Origin: Mixophyes australis
Lineage: Eukaryota > Chordata > Amphibia > Anura > Limnodynastidae
Direction of reading: 5' to 3'
Assembly (NCBI GenBank): GCA_036250195.1
Contig: JAVHZZ010000005.1
Location: 178,791,448-178,855,447 of the forward strand
Length of the DNA stretch: 64,000 nt
A model generated the notes under the pieces. The model was not told the origin of the DNA, made no database searches, and saw only the letters and a program-made list of their open reading frames with translations. Position 1 is the stretch's first letter; every line of letters starts with the position of its first letter. Of the stretch, positions 1-12,375 are shown piece by piece. The position numbers were made by a program, and so were the translations under genes.

Positions 1-221
1 CTTCAGCGTGGAGCTGGCAATCCAAAATTGGTTCCTATACTGTAAAGAGGAGACTGAAACTGTTGGCGTTCTGAGAAAAAGAACTTCTGATCTGTGGATG
101 TCACCAGCAAAGGTACTAAAAAGATCAATAACACAGAGGATCGATGGGATAGAAGTCGATGGCTTAGATGTAGAGCAACATGTCATCCGCAAATAGCGAA
201 AGTTTCATTTCTTAACGTGTC

Positions 222-942
222 CAGGGTCGGACTGGCCCGCCGAGGAGCCCGGGGTATTCCCTGGTGGGCCCCTATGCCTCATGGCTCTGCCCCATTTGTT
301 TGTGGGTGGGGGGAGCAGGGTACTTTAAAAAAATAAAAAAATACCCACATGGCCACAGCGAGATGGCACCCTCCTTTCTCCTCCCTGCTCAATTCGCACT
401 GAATGTCGGCCGTGACGTGATGACGCCCGACATTCAGTGAGGAGTGGCACAGAGAGGAGCCAGCAAGAAGACAAAAGAGAAGAGAAGAGACGAAAGAAGC
501 CAACACAAAGGTAAGTAAAGGAACAGAGGCAAGGGGAGGAAAGCAGCATGGCACAGTGTGATGAAGGAGGGCAGGTGAAGAGGGGAGGAAAAGCAGCATG
601 GAGGGTGCAGTGTGATCATAACGGGGCACAGCATGGTGATAAAGGGACACAGTAATGTATGTGTGATGGCACAGGGGTCTTGTGGTAATGTAGTGTGTGT
701 GGGATGGCACAGGGGGCTTGTGGTAATGTAGTGTGTGTACATGTGATGGCACATGGGGCTTGTGGCAATGTAGTGTGTGTGTGTGTGTGATGGCACAGGG
801 GCTTGTGGTAATGTAGTGTGTGTGTGTGTGTGATGGCACACAAGGCTTGTGGCAATGTAGTGTGTGTGTGTGTGTGATAGCACAGAGACTTGTGGTAATG
901 TAGTGTGTGTGTATGGGATGGCACACAGGGCTTGTGGAAATG

Positions 943-983
<41 letters not shown>

Positions 984-1461
984 AGGTGGTGGCTAAATAA
1001 TGGGTGCTATTATGGTGGGGCAATTTAATTTTATAATGGGGACTATTAATTTAAGATGGGGTGGTTTGGCTATTATTTAAATGTGGGGATGAGTTTGACG
1101 TGTGAATATGAATAATTTAACTAAAGAAACTAAATAAACCAGCAGCCACAGGTGGTGAAAGTGCCAAGAACAGGTAGGACAGTCTATCAAATGTTCTGAT
1201 TCTAGTGGGACAATCCTGATTTTTGGTGACTGTTTTGCCCAATCTAAGGGGCAGGTCAAGACTGTGTACTCTTTATATACACACTGCATTATTTATATAC
1301 TACACTATGGTGCTAGCTGTCCTTCACACAGAGCCCACCAGAGTGGGTGTGGTCCCTAGCCACAGCCACCAGTGTAGGTGTGGCTAGTGGCTACACCCCC
1401 ACTGGTGGGCCCTTAGCGTTGCAATTTCCCGGTGGGCTCTTCATGCCCCAGTCCGACACTG
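222..1461 (+). mobile_element. Non-autonomous hAT-like element, family N1, copy 1
   Basis: The left end reads CAGGGTCGGACTGG and the right end CCAGTCCGACACTG, an imperfect inverted repeat of about 14 bp. A second copy lies in the opposite orientation at 33973-36223 and shares the ends and most of the interior, including the segments near 1195-1310. No transposase is seen. I could not find a matching 8-bp target duplication here (aacgtgtc against ggattaac), but the sibling copy has a 7/8 match, which supports hAT-type mobility. The interior holds a TG-rich tandem array. Reading frames across it are by-products of the repeat. Confidence 0.75.
640..985 (+). repeat. TG-rich minisatellite inside N1 copy 1
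   Basis: About six units of roughly 55-60 bp, each made of GATGGCACAGGGGCTTGTGG, then TAATGTAGTG, then a variable (TG)n run. The last unit ends in a long TG tract at 942-979. The sibling element has only one such unit, so the array grew in this copy's lineage. Confidence 0.85.
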
Positions 1462-1982
1462 GGATTAACCAAGAACAGGCTTGTTTATCCTCTGATTTTT
1501 TGAAAAATCTGCAGCAACTGAATGAGGCTATCATGTCAGTGTGAACTAGAATCAATATGGAATGTTTCTTGTTGAATCCATATCACAAAGAATTCAGGCT
1601 TTTCTCCGGACTCTCTTTGGGGTTTACCATTCTATCAGATCCTCATGCGTTTATCTGTTTCTCCCCATCTTTCTCATGGGCTAATTAATTATATCTCTTT
1701 GCTCATACCACCCAACTGTCCTGATTTCAGAGGAAATGTCCCACTGTCCTGTGGTTGCGACATTTGTCCCAACTTGCAGGAAGTTGTGAGGTATGTCCCT
1801 GCTCACCATGGTGAACAGTTTCTGTACGCACCAAAGGCAGGTGTCCGGGGTGTTTTTGGAGCAGGTGAGAGGGGTTGGGGTGGCCTTGTACTGCAGAAGT
1901 TCTAGGCATGCCAGCAGCAGGAGGGATCCTATGCCCACTGTGACTGCAACACGCCTTAATGTGATGTGGTTTGGTACCCTTT
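1462..1982. other. Unassigned DNA
   Basis: No gene, terminal repeat or tandem structure recognised between two small transposons. Short open frames have no recognisable motif. Confidence 0.5.
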
Positions 1983-2288
1983 CAGGGGCGCACGCAGGGG
2001 GGGTTTCTGGGTCTCCATCAACCCCTCCCCTCCTCTAACAAAGTGCCCCTACATACGGCACTGTACTATACAGCAGCCGTGGCGCTGTCAAAGAAGCGTC
2101 CGCGGCGGTGCTGTATTGTATACAGCACCGCCGCGGACGCTTCTTTGACAGCGCCGCAGCTTCTGTATAGTACAGTGCTGTCTAAATTGAGCTGCTGCGC
2201 ATGCGCCCGCAAATGCGCAGCAGCTCTCTATAAAAAAATTTTGGGGTAGGGGGGAAACCCCCCCTTAAAAATCCTGCGTGCGCCCCTG
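1983..2288. mobile_element. Hairpin MITE, 306 bp
   Basis: The ends are CAGGGGCGCACGCAGG and CCTGCGTGCGCCCCTG, a perfect 16-bp inverted repeat. The middle (about 2066-2189) is a second, nearly perfect long palindrome with arms of more than 50 bp around a TGT centre near 2122. The flanks (tacccttt and cctttttg) only loosely resemble an 8-bp target duplication. The superfamily is therefore a guess (hAT-type from the CAGGGGCG terminus). Confidence 0.8.
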
Positions 2289-2364
2289 CCTTTTTGGAGG
2301 AGGCAAGATTGTGTCTTAATTTGGAGTTTACACATGTTAGGTTTGGTATGCTCCTAAATAGATA

Positions 2365-2692
2365 GGGCCTGTTTCATCAAAGAAAGTAAAGCCAAAAAAT
2401 TAGTAACTTTGAACCCTGGCAAAGCCATGTTGCAATGCAAGGGTTGCAAATAAGTGTATTATTTTGCACATAAGGAAAAGACTGGCTGTTTTATCATGTA
2501 GCACACAAATACATGATAGCTTTATTTTTTACATTGACATTTAAAGTTGATCTAGGACATGCCCTTCCACAACTATAAATCTGTCCCCACATTTTAAATT
2601 TACCTCCCCATCCAATGAACATGGTTTTGTCAAGGTGTAAAGATACTCTTTTTTTTTGCTTTCCTTTCCTTAATGAATCAGGTCCATAATGT
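2365..2692. mobile_element. Palindromic MITE, family P, copy 1 (diverged)
   Basis: Begins GGGCCTGTTTCATCAAAG and ends near TTAATGAATCAGGTCC, with the internal motif TGTAGCACACAAATA. The same termini and interior occur at 13755-14087 (full length) and 12987-13190 (half). This copy is the most diverged. No coding capacity. Confidence 0.7.
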
Positions 2693-3404
2693 TTTCTTAT
2701 AAATGGGACATTTTATATAATGATCTCAATAGATTACTTTCATGACTAAATACATGTTGCATAGTGTTTGGAATATGGAGGAGAATAGACAGGGTCCATT
2801 TTTATGCAGTAAAGAAAAAATAGCTAGTTTATTTTGAGAATCTATGTAACAATGCTAGAGGTGTTTCAGAAAAAAAAATCCCTGTAGGAAAGGCCCTATT
2901 TGTATTGCTTCCGCACAGCTGTGGTGTGTGTCAGTGAAATCTCTGGCAGCTTCTTTATTCAACATTACTCTAAAACTTGTTACATCCTCCTGCTTTATAT
3001 GGCATCTTTCTCAGCTTAGTCATCAAGGCCTGGCATATAAACTGAAATAAATCTTTCAAGATTGGTATTGGATTTGCTATTCATGTTTATTTGCAAAAGC
3101 AATTCATTAGCATTTGCCCTCACCAGCATTCAGAAAACTATTTCAGGTATGTTTGAATTATGTATAAGATCACAGGCAAGCACAGGAGCTTTCACAGGAG
3201 GGATTCCAATTTTGCCTTCCACCAAAATATGCATATTCTATGTATGTATACATTTTCAATACAGTTTATAGAGGGACTAAATATAATTAGACACTATAGT
3301 TACTAAAACGCAGCTTATTGTACTGAAAGAAAATCACTAACTGTAACATTTTGTCAATAAAATATCGCTGGGGAAGCTAAGTGATACTGGACAGCAATGG
3401 TAAG
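2693..3404. other. AT-rich unassigned DNA
   Basis: I see no gene or repeat structure. A 69-codon open frame at about 3062-3271 shows no domain and no neighbouring exon signals. Confidence 0.5.
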
Positions 3405-3561
3405 CAGGGGCAGGCTGGGCTGAGGGGCAGGAGGACAGCCTGGTCCCTTAGTGGACTACCTTAGGCTGGGTCCCTAGGCCACCTGCATTTTTTTTCCCTT
3501 TAAAATGTTCCTAATAGGCTGATGTCTTGCCTCCCGGGCTAAAATTTGCCTGCCCTCCCCT
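3405..3561 (+). mobile_element. Short MITE, family M, copy 1
   Basis: Starts CAGGGGCAGGCTGGGCTG and ends in CTCCCCT. Nearly colinear with 54841-55006 in the same orientation and with 9770-9927 reversed. Shared internal words include GGGCCACCTGCATTTT-like and CCTTTTAAAAT-like stretches. Flanks atggtaag and ggggaaag are only a partial duplication. Confidence 0.75.
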
Positions 3562-3917
3562 AGGGGAAAGGGTTAACTTAACACTTTTCTGGGCCAGTCA
3601 CAGAGGATGTGCTCAGGTTCTCGTTGTTTGCCAGTAGAACTGTTTAATACGGCACAACAGGATTTTCATCCTAAAATTCTACTGATGATCTGAAGTAACA
3701 TACCGTATGTAACATACAAATTGCATATAAAATGTATACTGTAAGTATTTAGACAATGTTTTTCAAAACATGGGAATGGAGGCTAAGTCAGGGAGCTTTT
3801 TTAATGTCTTGTTTATGCAAACATCCTAGGTCTCGGTCTCTCCTCTGTTAACTGGAGTTCTGAACCTATTCTCAATATACTGGCAGGCAATATATATTAA
3901 AGTCTAGTTTACATTAA
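3562..3917. other. Unassigned DNA
   Basis: No gene or repeat recognised between the MITE and the SINE. Confidence 0.5.
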
Positions 3918-4445
3918 AGTTGGGCAGCAAGGTGGCTAAGTGGTTAGCACTTCTGCCTTACAGCACTGGGGTCATGAGTTCACTTCCCGACAATGGCCTT
4001 ATCTGTGAGGAGTTTGTATGTTCTCCCCGTGTTTGCTACAGTTTCCTCCCATACTCCAAAAACATACTGGTAGGCTAATTGGCTGCTAGCAAATTGATCC
4101 TAGTCTGTGTGTGTGTGTGTTAGGGAATTTAGACTGTAAGCCTCAATGGGCCAGGGTCTGATATGCGTGAGTTCTCCGTAATTGGGGTATGGCGTGTCCT
4201 AAATTTCAGTGCATAAATAAGCTATTAGATATTTGTGTGCTACGGTATCCTCCCATACTCCAAAAACATACTGGTAGGCTAATTGGCTGCTAGCAAATTG
4301 ATGCTAGTCTGTGTGTGTGTCTGTGTGTGTGTTAGGGAATTTAGACTGTAAGTCCCAATGGGCCAGGGTCTGATGTGCGTGAGTTCTCCGTACAGCGCTG
4401 CGGAATTAGTGGCGCTATATAAATGAATGATGATAATGATGATTT
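3918..4445 (+). mobile_element. SINE with L2-like tail, internally duplicated
   Basis: The head carries a pol III type A-box (GTGGCTAAGTGGTTAGCAC) and a B-box-like GTCATGAGTTCACTTC. The tail GCGCTATATAAATGAATG followed by GATGAT repeats resembles the 3' end used by L2-type LINEs. The body from CCTCCCATACTCC to GTGAGTTCTCCGTA occurs twice (about 4045-4180 and 4250-4394). The two body copies are separated by about 65 bp that match the centre of MITE family P (ATTTGTGTGCTAC). The same SINE lies reversed at 18193-18567 without the duplication. Confidence 0.8.
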
Positions 4446-6399
4446 ATGAGCCAGATGTCGATTGAAATCAGTGAGTGATCTAAAATGGTGTTTTGCTATA
4501 CATTACTGTGCACACAGTATACTTTTGAAATACAAGATGAACTAATTACATGCCAGAGATATGTAGTGTTTAATTTTATATAATTACTATATTTCAGAGT
4601 GACCTTAAACAAATGACCAGACTGACTCGCCATGGGATTCTTAAAATGATTTCTATATGGCAAAATAAAAGGTATAAAAGATAAAATGTCGAGAAAATCA
4701 AATTGCATTTGTCACTTGCTACAAGGACTGTTCTATTGCCTCCAGATAAGAAGACTCTGGTAAGATTTATTTTTAATGAGTCCATAGAGGCTCCTTTTAA
4801 CTTCTACAGTACTGATTTTAAACACTACGTGACACAGTATAAATTTTCCAATTTTCTTTTATTATTATTATCATTATTTTTTAAGTAGTTGGTAGTTTTT
4901 AAAAAATGTGCATAACTTGGAACGCTGTATATTTCCTGTGCTAAGATTCTGGACAGGGTAAAGCAGTGTGGTCATTAATATGGAAGAATGTTTACATTAT
5001 TTCTGTTGGGTGCTTCCTCACATGAATACCCCTGTCCGTACAGAGAGGAAGTCTTGATGCACATTTCCTACTAGGATGCTAAGAAAAGTGGAGGTCAACT
5101 CTCTAGGCTTCCAACTTTTCATCCTCCTGGAAAACATATACTTCCCTTCCAATCAGTTGTGCATCAACATTGGGGTTTGTGAGTCACACTCTATTAAAGC
5201 AACAGTGACTTCCACAAATCTTAATATAATACATATTAATAAGTCATATACCTACAAAGTTCTGTGCAACATATACATGTTTCTTCCCTTCTATCCTCTA
5301 CCCATGGCTCTGATCCTGTTTGCTGTGCCCATGCCCCTGGGTACAGGCTCAGATTGTGCTAACGTGTTCCCCCACCTCTAGTCACTATAAAGGACTATTC
5401 CCCACCAAGCACATTATTTCCTGTTGGTTTGACTATCTGTTTGCTGTATATTCTATTGTTTTGCCTATTTTGTTGTACACTGTTTTGCCATTTTTGTAAT
5501 CTCCTGATTTTGCCTTATTCTGTTTTACTGTACACCAATATTTCTCTCTCCTCCTTAATCTCATGCCACTTCCTATTTATTTTTCATTATGTTTAAATAA
5601 ATTTATATTTCAAGTATTTTAAAAATAGATTTATATTCTTATAAGGGATAAGATACCATGTGTTATTTGGATTATAAAGAATAATAAAAGCCATCTCTGT
5701 ATTTCTGGACTTTATGGTCATGGGTTTACTTTGCTGAAATCTCAAATCATTATAATCCACAGAACTGATGAAATTATTTGCAATAATAATTCGGCCATTA
5801 TTTTCTTATGAATGTATAATTTAATTTGAAATATTCTTTCCTTTTGAGGTTACATTGGCAGATGCCTCACTGAGATTTTGTTTTGCTGTCTTCCAGAGTC
5901 ACACAGCTAGAATTTAGAAAAAGTTTGAACATGTTGGACTTTTTTTATAACTTAATTATTCTGTCTATCCTATTGGGTCAGCTTGCAGTTATTACACTTT
6001 ACATTTAGGGTCATATTTAACACAGATTGAAAAAGTGTAATTATCGTTTCCATTTTTATTCAATGTTTACTTACCTCATTTTGCCTATTTCATAAATACT
6101 ACGATGGATGACACCACCAACAACGCACAAGTATATTTAATAATGAAATCAAGCCAATGATCGCTACATGCAATAGACATGAAATACAAAAAGAAAAAGC
6201 ACTTGGAAACTAGATGCACACTGCTACATACTCATTGATCTAGTGATGAGAACCTTTGGGGACTCTTCCATACCTTTGATACCTACTTCAACTGTCAACC
6301 AAGTCTCCAGAACTGCTCAGTGTGCTTGGAAAATGTGAGTAGCCAACCTAACACTGCAGTGTACCATACATGGGTCCAGCTCATCTGAGCAAGAGGTCT
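4446..6399. other. AT-rich unassigned DNA, about 2 kb
   Basis: Nothing convincing on either strand. The longest open frame (about 5076-5381, 101 codons) has no recognisable domain. No terminal repeats or tandem arrays noticed. Confidence 0.5.
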
Positions 6400-7640
6400 G
6401 GGGGTAAATGTATCAAAGTGCGAGTTTGCAACTTCAGCGATTTTCTCGGGAGAGTTGAAACTCGCCGATGTATGAAGCTGAGTTTTCATACAAAATCGCC
6501 AGAGTTCTGCTTCTGTCAAAATCGCTACTTGCAAAATCGCCAGAGATCAAACTCACCACTGTTTGCCACTGCAGCTATACAAGTCTCCAATGTATGAAGC
6601 TGCGAGTTAGCAATCTCAGGAGAGTTTGCTTCTAAACATGCCAGATACAACACGCTGCTTGATAGCAGCGTGTTGTATCAACACATCACTGTTACACTGC
6701 CCTGGCAGTGTTAAAAAGTTAAAGAATAGATAAAAGTTTTTTTTTAAAAAAGCGTGAGGTCCCCCCACTATTCATGCTTAACCCTAGTGCTGCCTGACTA
6801 GTGCTGGTCCCGTGAAAACCGGGAAAAATTTTGCGTGGGGTCCCCCCGGTTTTCACTTTACCAGCACTAGGCAAACCAGCCAGGGTTGGCGGCACTATAG
6901 CAGTGGGACACACGGCAGGGATCCCCCTGCCATAATGACTAACCAACCCTAGACTGTTCAGCGCTGGGCTGGATTCCCTAGGGAGTGGGGTCCGCCGAAA
7001 TAAACGAGCGGGCCCTCCCCCTAGAAAGAACCAGCCCAGTGCTGATAGCACTAGGGCGCTTCCTACTACCCCTGGGATGTGGGTAGTAGGGTAATACGGC
7101 GAGAAAGTATAAAAAAAAAAATCTGACACCAATTTTTTTGGTGGAAGTCCCAGCCAGCCAGGTTGCCAAAAACAGTGTGGCCATGCAGGTGCTTGTATAA
7201 CTACAAGCACCAGCATACCCACGGCAGCCAGGGCATGTTGGCACTTGGAGAACCATAAGTGGCAACATGCCCTGACATCCCTGGCTTGCTGGGACCTGTA
7301 GTACCACAAAAAAAAAAGTTAAATAAATAACAACACCCTTGTAAATACCACACATTTATTAAAAATTAAAGCCCCACAATAAATACACTAACCACCCTCA
7401 TTAAAACCACATCTATTTATTAAAAATAAAAAAAAACAAATACTCACCAAAGATGTCTTCTTTCTTCTTCCAAACGTACAGGCTTGCCCCAGTCCCTTAA
7501 TATTTATACCTCCAATCTTGCCGGCTTGCCCCAGTCCCAGCCATTTTGTACTTCCAAAAACGAATGAAGAAAAGCAGGAACACTTTGCCCAGAAGGGGCC
7601 CATATTTGTAAGATCCCGACTGTGTACTTGCTTGAGGAAA
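6400..7640 (+). mobile_element. Non-coding DNA element, family G, copy 1
   Basis: Begins GGGGGTAAATGTATCAAAG. The first 820 bp or so match, in reverse, 41688-42538. Shared parts include a block rich in AAAATCGCC, the TGTTGTATC/GATACAACA stretch, a hairpin at about 6793-6870 and the CCAGCCAGCCAGGTTGCC segment. The 196- and 125-codon frames on the minus strand are by-products of this repeat. No transposase and no clear right terminus seen, so the superfamily is unassigned. Confidence 0.65.
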
Positions 7641-7925
7641 AATAAAAAAGCTCCTTCCCCGCCGCAAACACCTACTACTATGTAGGAGGTCCGAACCGCA
7701 ATGAACTTATGTTCATTGCGTAAACTAAAACTACAGTATAATGTGATTTTCCCACGCTAGTGGGGGAATCACCTAATACTGTACCTAGAGCTTACGCAAG
7801 TAACGTAGCTCATTGCGCATGCGCAACGCTACTTGCGTAAGCTATATTTACTGTATTGCAGCTTACGTAAGTAACGTAGCGCATGCGCAATGTCCGTGCG
7901 CCACACCGACGGCAATTGAATCTCC
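7641..7925. repeat. Hairpin-rich MITE-like segment
   Basis: Contains a 55-bp palindrome at 7789-7843 with arms AGCTTACGCAAGTAACGTAG / GCTACTTGCGTAAGCT, a related partial repeat at about 7857-7891 and an end-like CAATTGAATCTCCCCC at about 7912-7927. Probably part of a small DNA transposon whose left limit I cannot place. Confidence 0.5.
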
Positions 7926-9769
7926 CCCTCTTTGTAAACTTAGTTAAAAGTATAATCGTTAAGAAGAAATAGGTGATTATGTGGGTAAAACAAAAACTCC
8001 CATTGAAATAAATGTGTATAATGTTGAACCATAACTTTATAGACTGGGTTCAGTATTATTCCACTCTCACCAGGGAAAAAGAAACTGTGAGTGTTCTAAA
8101 CAAAGTTACTATACGAAGACCACAAACTGGTGGATGAGTACCTGAATATTGTCCTTTAGTTTTTGTTCAATGCTGACATTTCTGAGTGTGGATTGAGTAA
8201 TTACCTGCCTTTATATTAAAATATGTCATTTGTAATGTGATCTTGTTAAAGATTTTATTTTATTGTTACTGGACATTGATGGTTTATTCACATAGAATTA
8301 TACTGTGTTATTTACAAGAACATGCATGAAACGTGTAAAACTTATGTGCAATATGTTCTCAGCTTCAGAGAATGTTTAACATGCAAAAAGTTTGAAAGAT
8401 TTATAATTTAATTATTTCCTATTATTGACAGCATATTGATATGGTGTTAATGATTATATTTGAAAAATGGGAATGTTGGCAGTGTGTTAAGAGTTCAGAA
8501 TAAACTACAAGCAGAAGGATGATACCTTTTCTATATGTGCTCTTGCAATGGGGCAGATGGTTGGCACCCCAAAAGTAGTGTAAGGAAGGATTCTATAGGC
8601 CTGATGTTATGGTAGAAAGGCGAAGGTCCCCCCTGTAATTTTGAAAAAAAACAAGGAACACAGGGCTAAAACTGCATAAACTCATGGGTTTATTCTCTTT
8701 GCTTGTGGCGTAAGGCTGTACCACAGCAGCAGATAAGTAGCAGTTGTGTAGAGAAGTAATAGCCTAATACGATCAACATGCAATGTTACTCAACAAGTCA
8801 CAAAATAAATAACATTTTAGGAATGTTCAACAATATTCAAACATAAATCAACACAGCACATAGGTCGCTGAATAAATATATCCCACTTTAAACTTAGGCA
8901 CTGTGCATCAGTGAAATGGATTTCACTGGATAGATACTTTAGGAGACAACCGGTTGCTACAAGTTAATTAGACCAGTACACTAAATGCTGCGGCAGCATA
9001 TAATTTAGACCAATCAATCACAATAATTTTAGTGCAATTATACTTATCACACAAAAATCAGTAGAGATGCAACAAGGAGTAATACAGCTGGTTCAGATAA
9101 GATGCTTTCTAGTTTACTTTATGATATACAGAGGGGATAAATTATAATTTATCACACAGGTTAAAGCGAAGTGTCAGCTGACACATGAAGCTTGTTTACT
9201 TGTACAAGTTGAAATCAGTAGTCACCTTGATGCATGTGTGACTCCTGAGCTCTGTAAACAATAGCAGTTCTGCACAATAAACGATTTCCAGTATAAAGGA
9301 CAGTGTCCACTTAGCAATCCGTCTAATGGACTGAGCACTTTTCCCAGCAACTGTAGGGTTAAACAACTTGCTATTCTTTCATCAACATCCAATTTAGGCA
9401 GTTTCAGTCAGCTTGCAGATAACTTTAAATACAGTATATTTAGCTTGAACAAACTTTTCCTTTAGCCAGTGCTATAACACCAATCAATCGCAATATTGCA
9501 GTCCCGGTCAGAGGTTTTAATAACACAGTGTGATGTCTCCCTTAAATAACTTGAACATAGCAAAGCAAAAGGAACTTATGTCTTCGTATGAGTCCTGCTG
9601 ACATCTCACGGCAGTGGCAAGTTAGGCCTTTTCCTATACTACAAAGGTGCTTCTTTCTGGGCTGGCTTTTCAACCCGCGGTTTAGTTAATGCGGGCTGAG
9701 AGTAGGCTACTATAAATATTATGATTTAAAGCACTTCATTTTATTTTTTTTCCAAGCACTGAGAAGATG
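7926..9769. other. Unassigned DNA, possible decayed LTR
   Basis: No coding signal. The stretch 8613-9720 has the texture of a reversed LTR (TGTTATGG near 8613, A/T-rich poly(A)-like parts). I found no partner, target duplication or primer site, so this is not called. Confidence 0.3.
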
Positions 9770-9927
9770 CAGGGGAGGACTGGCAAATTTTAGCCTAAGA
9801 GGCTCGACTCAACAGCCTATTTTAAAGTAAAAAAAAATGCATGTGGCCCAGTGACACAGCCCGAGGCAGCCCACTATGGGAACAGCACGGTTGGAAAATG
9901 CCCCCCTGATTCCCCAGCCTACCCCTG
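9770..9927 (-). mobile_element. Short MITE, family M, copy 2
   Basis: Ends CAGGGGAGGACTGG and CCAGCCTACCCCTG; reverse orientation relative to 3405-3561. Flanks agaagatg and attagatg match at 6 of 8 bases, an eroded 8-bp target duplication. Confidence 0.75.
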
Positions 9928-10484
9928 ATTAGATGAAACCCAAAACGCACAAAGTTCAGTGTTCTGATAGCAAGGCCATCTTCAATAATGATTATAAATC
10001 TCAACATGACAGAGCTATTCACCATGGGAATATGTTGTCTACACATGAAGTTAGGGCATCTATAAATCTGTTCAAAGCTGTTTCTGCTTAGAAAAGACAA
10101 ACAGTTGAAGAGGTACAATTACACATTACTATGTAAGTAAATCATCAAATATTGATTAAGCTTATGACTTATTTCATAGTACCATTGACATGTTACCCAT
10201 GAATAAAAATGTCAAGGATACAGAAAATTTACCCGCAGATTAATGTATGATGACTAAGAAAGTGTACTGTTAACAGAAGAATATAGTCTAGATTCTTCAA
10301 AAGAAAGTGAATTTCATGATCAATCTGTGAATTTCACTTGCGTTTCCAAAGATGAAGATAAAGATACATCAGACTGGGTGTCCTTCATTGGTACAGTTTT
10401 TATTGATTACTATTTATGTTCCCTATTTTTTTTACCCATAATGCCTTGCAGGGTTTAGCTGCACCTGGGACAACTTATAAAATA
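9928..10484. other. Unassigned DNA
   Basis: No gene or repeat recognised. Confidence 0.5.
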
Positions 10485-10935
10485 ATTGCACCACTTGCAT
10501 TTGGCACAAAATGCAGCAGCCAGACTGTTAACTAAACAGTCTATTGCTGCCACATAACATCTGTTCGCCATTCCCTTCACTGGCTGCCCATAAGATGGCA
10601 AATCTGTTTCAAGACTGGCTTATTGGCTTTCAAAGTCCTACATAACAGGGCCCACTCACTCACTTCGATCTGCAGATGAGACTACTAAACACACATAGAA
10701 TCTCCTGTACCTCCAATCCAGGAATCTGCAAAAACAGACTCAAGATCGTTTACTCAAACATTTTACTAATTTACCTCTACTTTTATAATACCGAAATGCT
10801 TAGCTCTCTTTTCTATTTTCTGTCAATCTTTTATATGTTTACTCAGTATCCAGTGTATTTATTCTGCAAATGTTAAGTGCTTTGAATCCTATTGGGAGAA
10901 AAGCAAAATATAAATAAAATTATTATTATTCACTC
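10485..10935 (+). mobile_element. LINE L2 3' end, decayed
   Basis: Conceptual translation near 10495-10650 gives an NAAARLLT motif followed by a degenerate match to the end of L2 reverse transcriptase (region around TGGCTGCCCATAAGATGG). The 3' end, GCTTTGAATCCTATTGGGAG followed by ATAAATAAAATTATTATT, is the typical L2 tail. Stops and frameshifts interrupt it, so it is a dead 5'-truncated copy. Confidence 0.8.
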
Positions 10936-11067
10936 ATCCAATGCACATTTCAGTTTGCCTGGATGTAGCTCATAACAAATAGCACAACGCTCTATTTCTA
11001 TAGAGGGCATTGTATCTTTATATAAGCAAAAACAATCTGGGCATTACACACAGGCTGTCCACTAACA

Positions 11068-11586
11068 AAACCAGAGAAAAATAAGCCTGCGCTCGGTATA
11101 TCCCACATTATATATGGTTCCAGCTGCTTGGAAATAAGCCCACGCTCGGTATATCCCATATTGTATGTGGTACCAGCTGCGTGGCAATATAAATGCCCAT
11201 ATATGTATACAAAACAAAAAAAGAGTTGTCAGCGCTTATCCTTTAAACTGCATATCTGTGTGGGTCTAGCAAAATGAAAACATGAGGTATTAGTTCATAT
11301 TTTGATCAAAAGACTTAAGCCTGCATCCCAACATCAAGGGTACCTCATTATATGCAGGTCCTACACTGACCTATATGCTTTAAACACTATTAAAATGCAG
11401 TCAAAATCAGATGCACTCACCTCCCAGGTATAGGGGTTTACATCTAGCAAAGGCTGGCTTGTGAGCCACACCCAAATGTGCCTTAAATAGGCTTGATGGA
11501 CAGCTGCTATGACAAAAAGGCAATATTTTGAAACAAAACCAGAGAAAAATAAGCCTGCGCTCGGTATATCCCACATTATATATGGT
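11068..11586. repeat. 52-bp direct repeats bounding an unclassified segment
   Basis: The stretch beginning AAAACCAGAGAAAAATAAGC and ending CACATTATATATGGT occurs at 11068-11119 and again at 11535-11586. A weaker third version (AAATAAGCCCACGCTCGG) sits at about 11131-11190. The roughly 415 bp in between show no coding sense. It could be the terminal repeats of an unclassified retroelement or a local duplication. Confidence 0.6.
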
Positions 11587-11699
11587 AGATAAATCAGACC
11601 CAAGGTGTGCAGTGTAATGTGGTGCAGAATCAGAGATTGGAACAAATGGCAATAGGCAAAATCCGGTACAGGCAGCAACAGGATAATTGGGATCAATGT

Positions 11700-12375
11700 T
11701 AATAGAAATACTGAACGTTATCACAAACTTCTTGAAATGCTTCATGTGATTTTCACCTACAGAAGCCCCCTTTCCAAAGAACGCAATTTGTTCCACAGTA
11801 TATGGTTGCTCCGAGTCTTATACTCATAGTAGTAGTAGCTTATGAACACAATGCTGCCGATGGTGTAGACAGAACACAGAAGAAGGTAGTAAGTAATTAT
11901 GAGGATAACAGGACAGTCCAATTATAAACTGAGGGCAGGCTGAGGTTAATACACAATCCATGTAACAGGCCAAGGTCAGGGCAGGCAGATGTTAATGCAA
12001 ATCAGTTAAACAGGCCAAAGTCAGGGCAGGCAGAGGCTAATGCAAATCCAAAAGAAGCAATAGTTAAGGGCAGGAGATGACCGCAAAATCCAATGACAGT
12101 CCAGGTCACAACAAGAAGAAAAATCAGGTTAGAATACTATCACAAGCACAGAAAAGCCACTGATATGACCCCAGATAATTAACTGCACAAGTGCAGCAAC
12201 CATGATCTGCATGACATTAGCTAGGCCACTAATGCTCCCTAGCAACCAGTTAAATGCCATGCATAAAAGTGCAAAAAAACTGGTTGCCGCTACTTGGCAA
12301 AAACCTATACTCTAGGTGTTGCCGGTTCCTTGAACTGTGACGCTGATGTTCAGTCCAGGCAGCAAACATGATAAT
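11700..12375 (-). mobile_element. Decayed gypsy-type LTR
   Basis: Read on the minus strand, the order of motifs matches the LTRs at 37860-38622 and 51125-51748. Pyrimidine-rich CTGCCTGCCCTGA repeats are followed by a CTACTACTACTATGAGTATAAG-like block, an ACTGTGGAACA block and AAAGGGGGCTTCTGTAGGTG. Exact termini and target duplication not found. Confidence 0.5.

Noticed and set aside
279..1023. Minus-strand frames rich in His/Thr
   Set aside because: Translation of the TG-rich minisatellite and flanking element sequence.
6719..7355. 196- and 125-codon minus-strand frames as host genes
   Set aside because: They lie in the family G repeat; frames are not conserved with the copy at 41688-42538.
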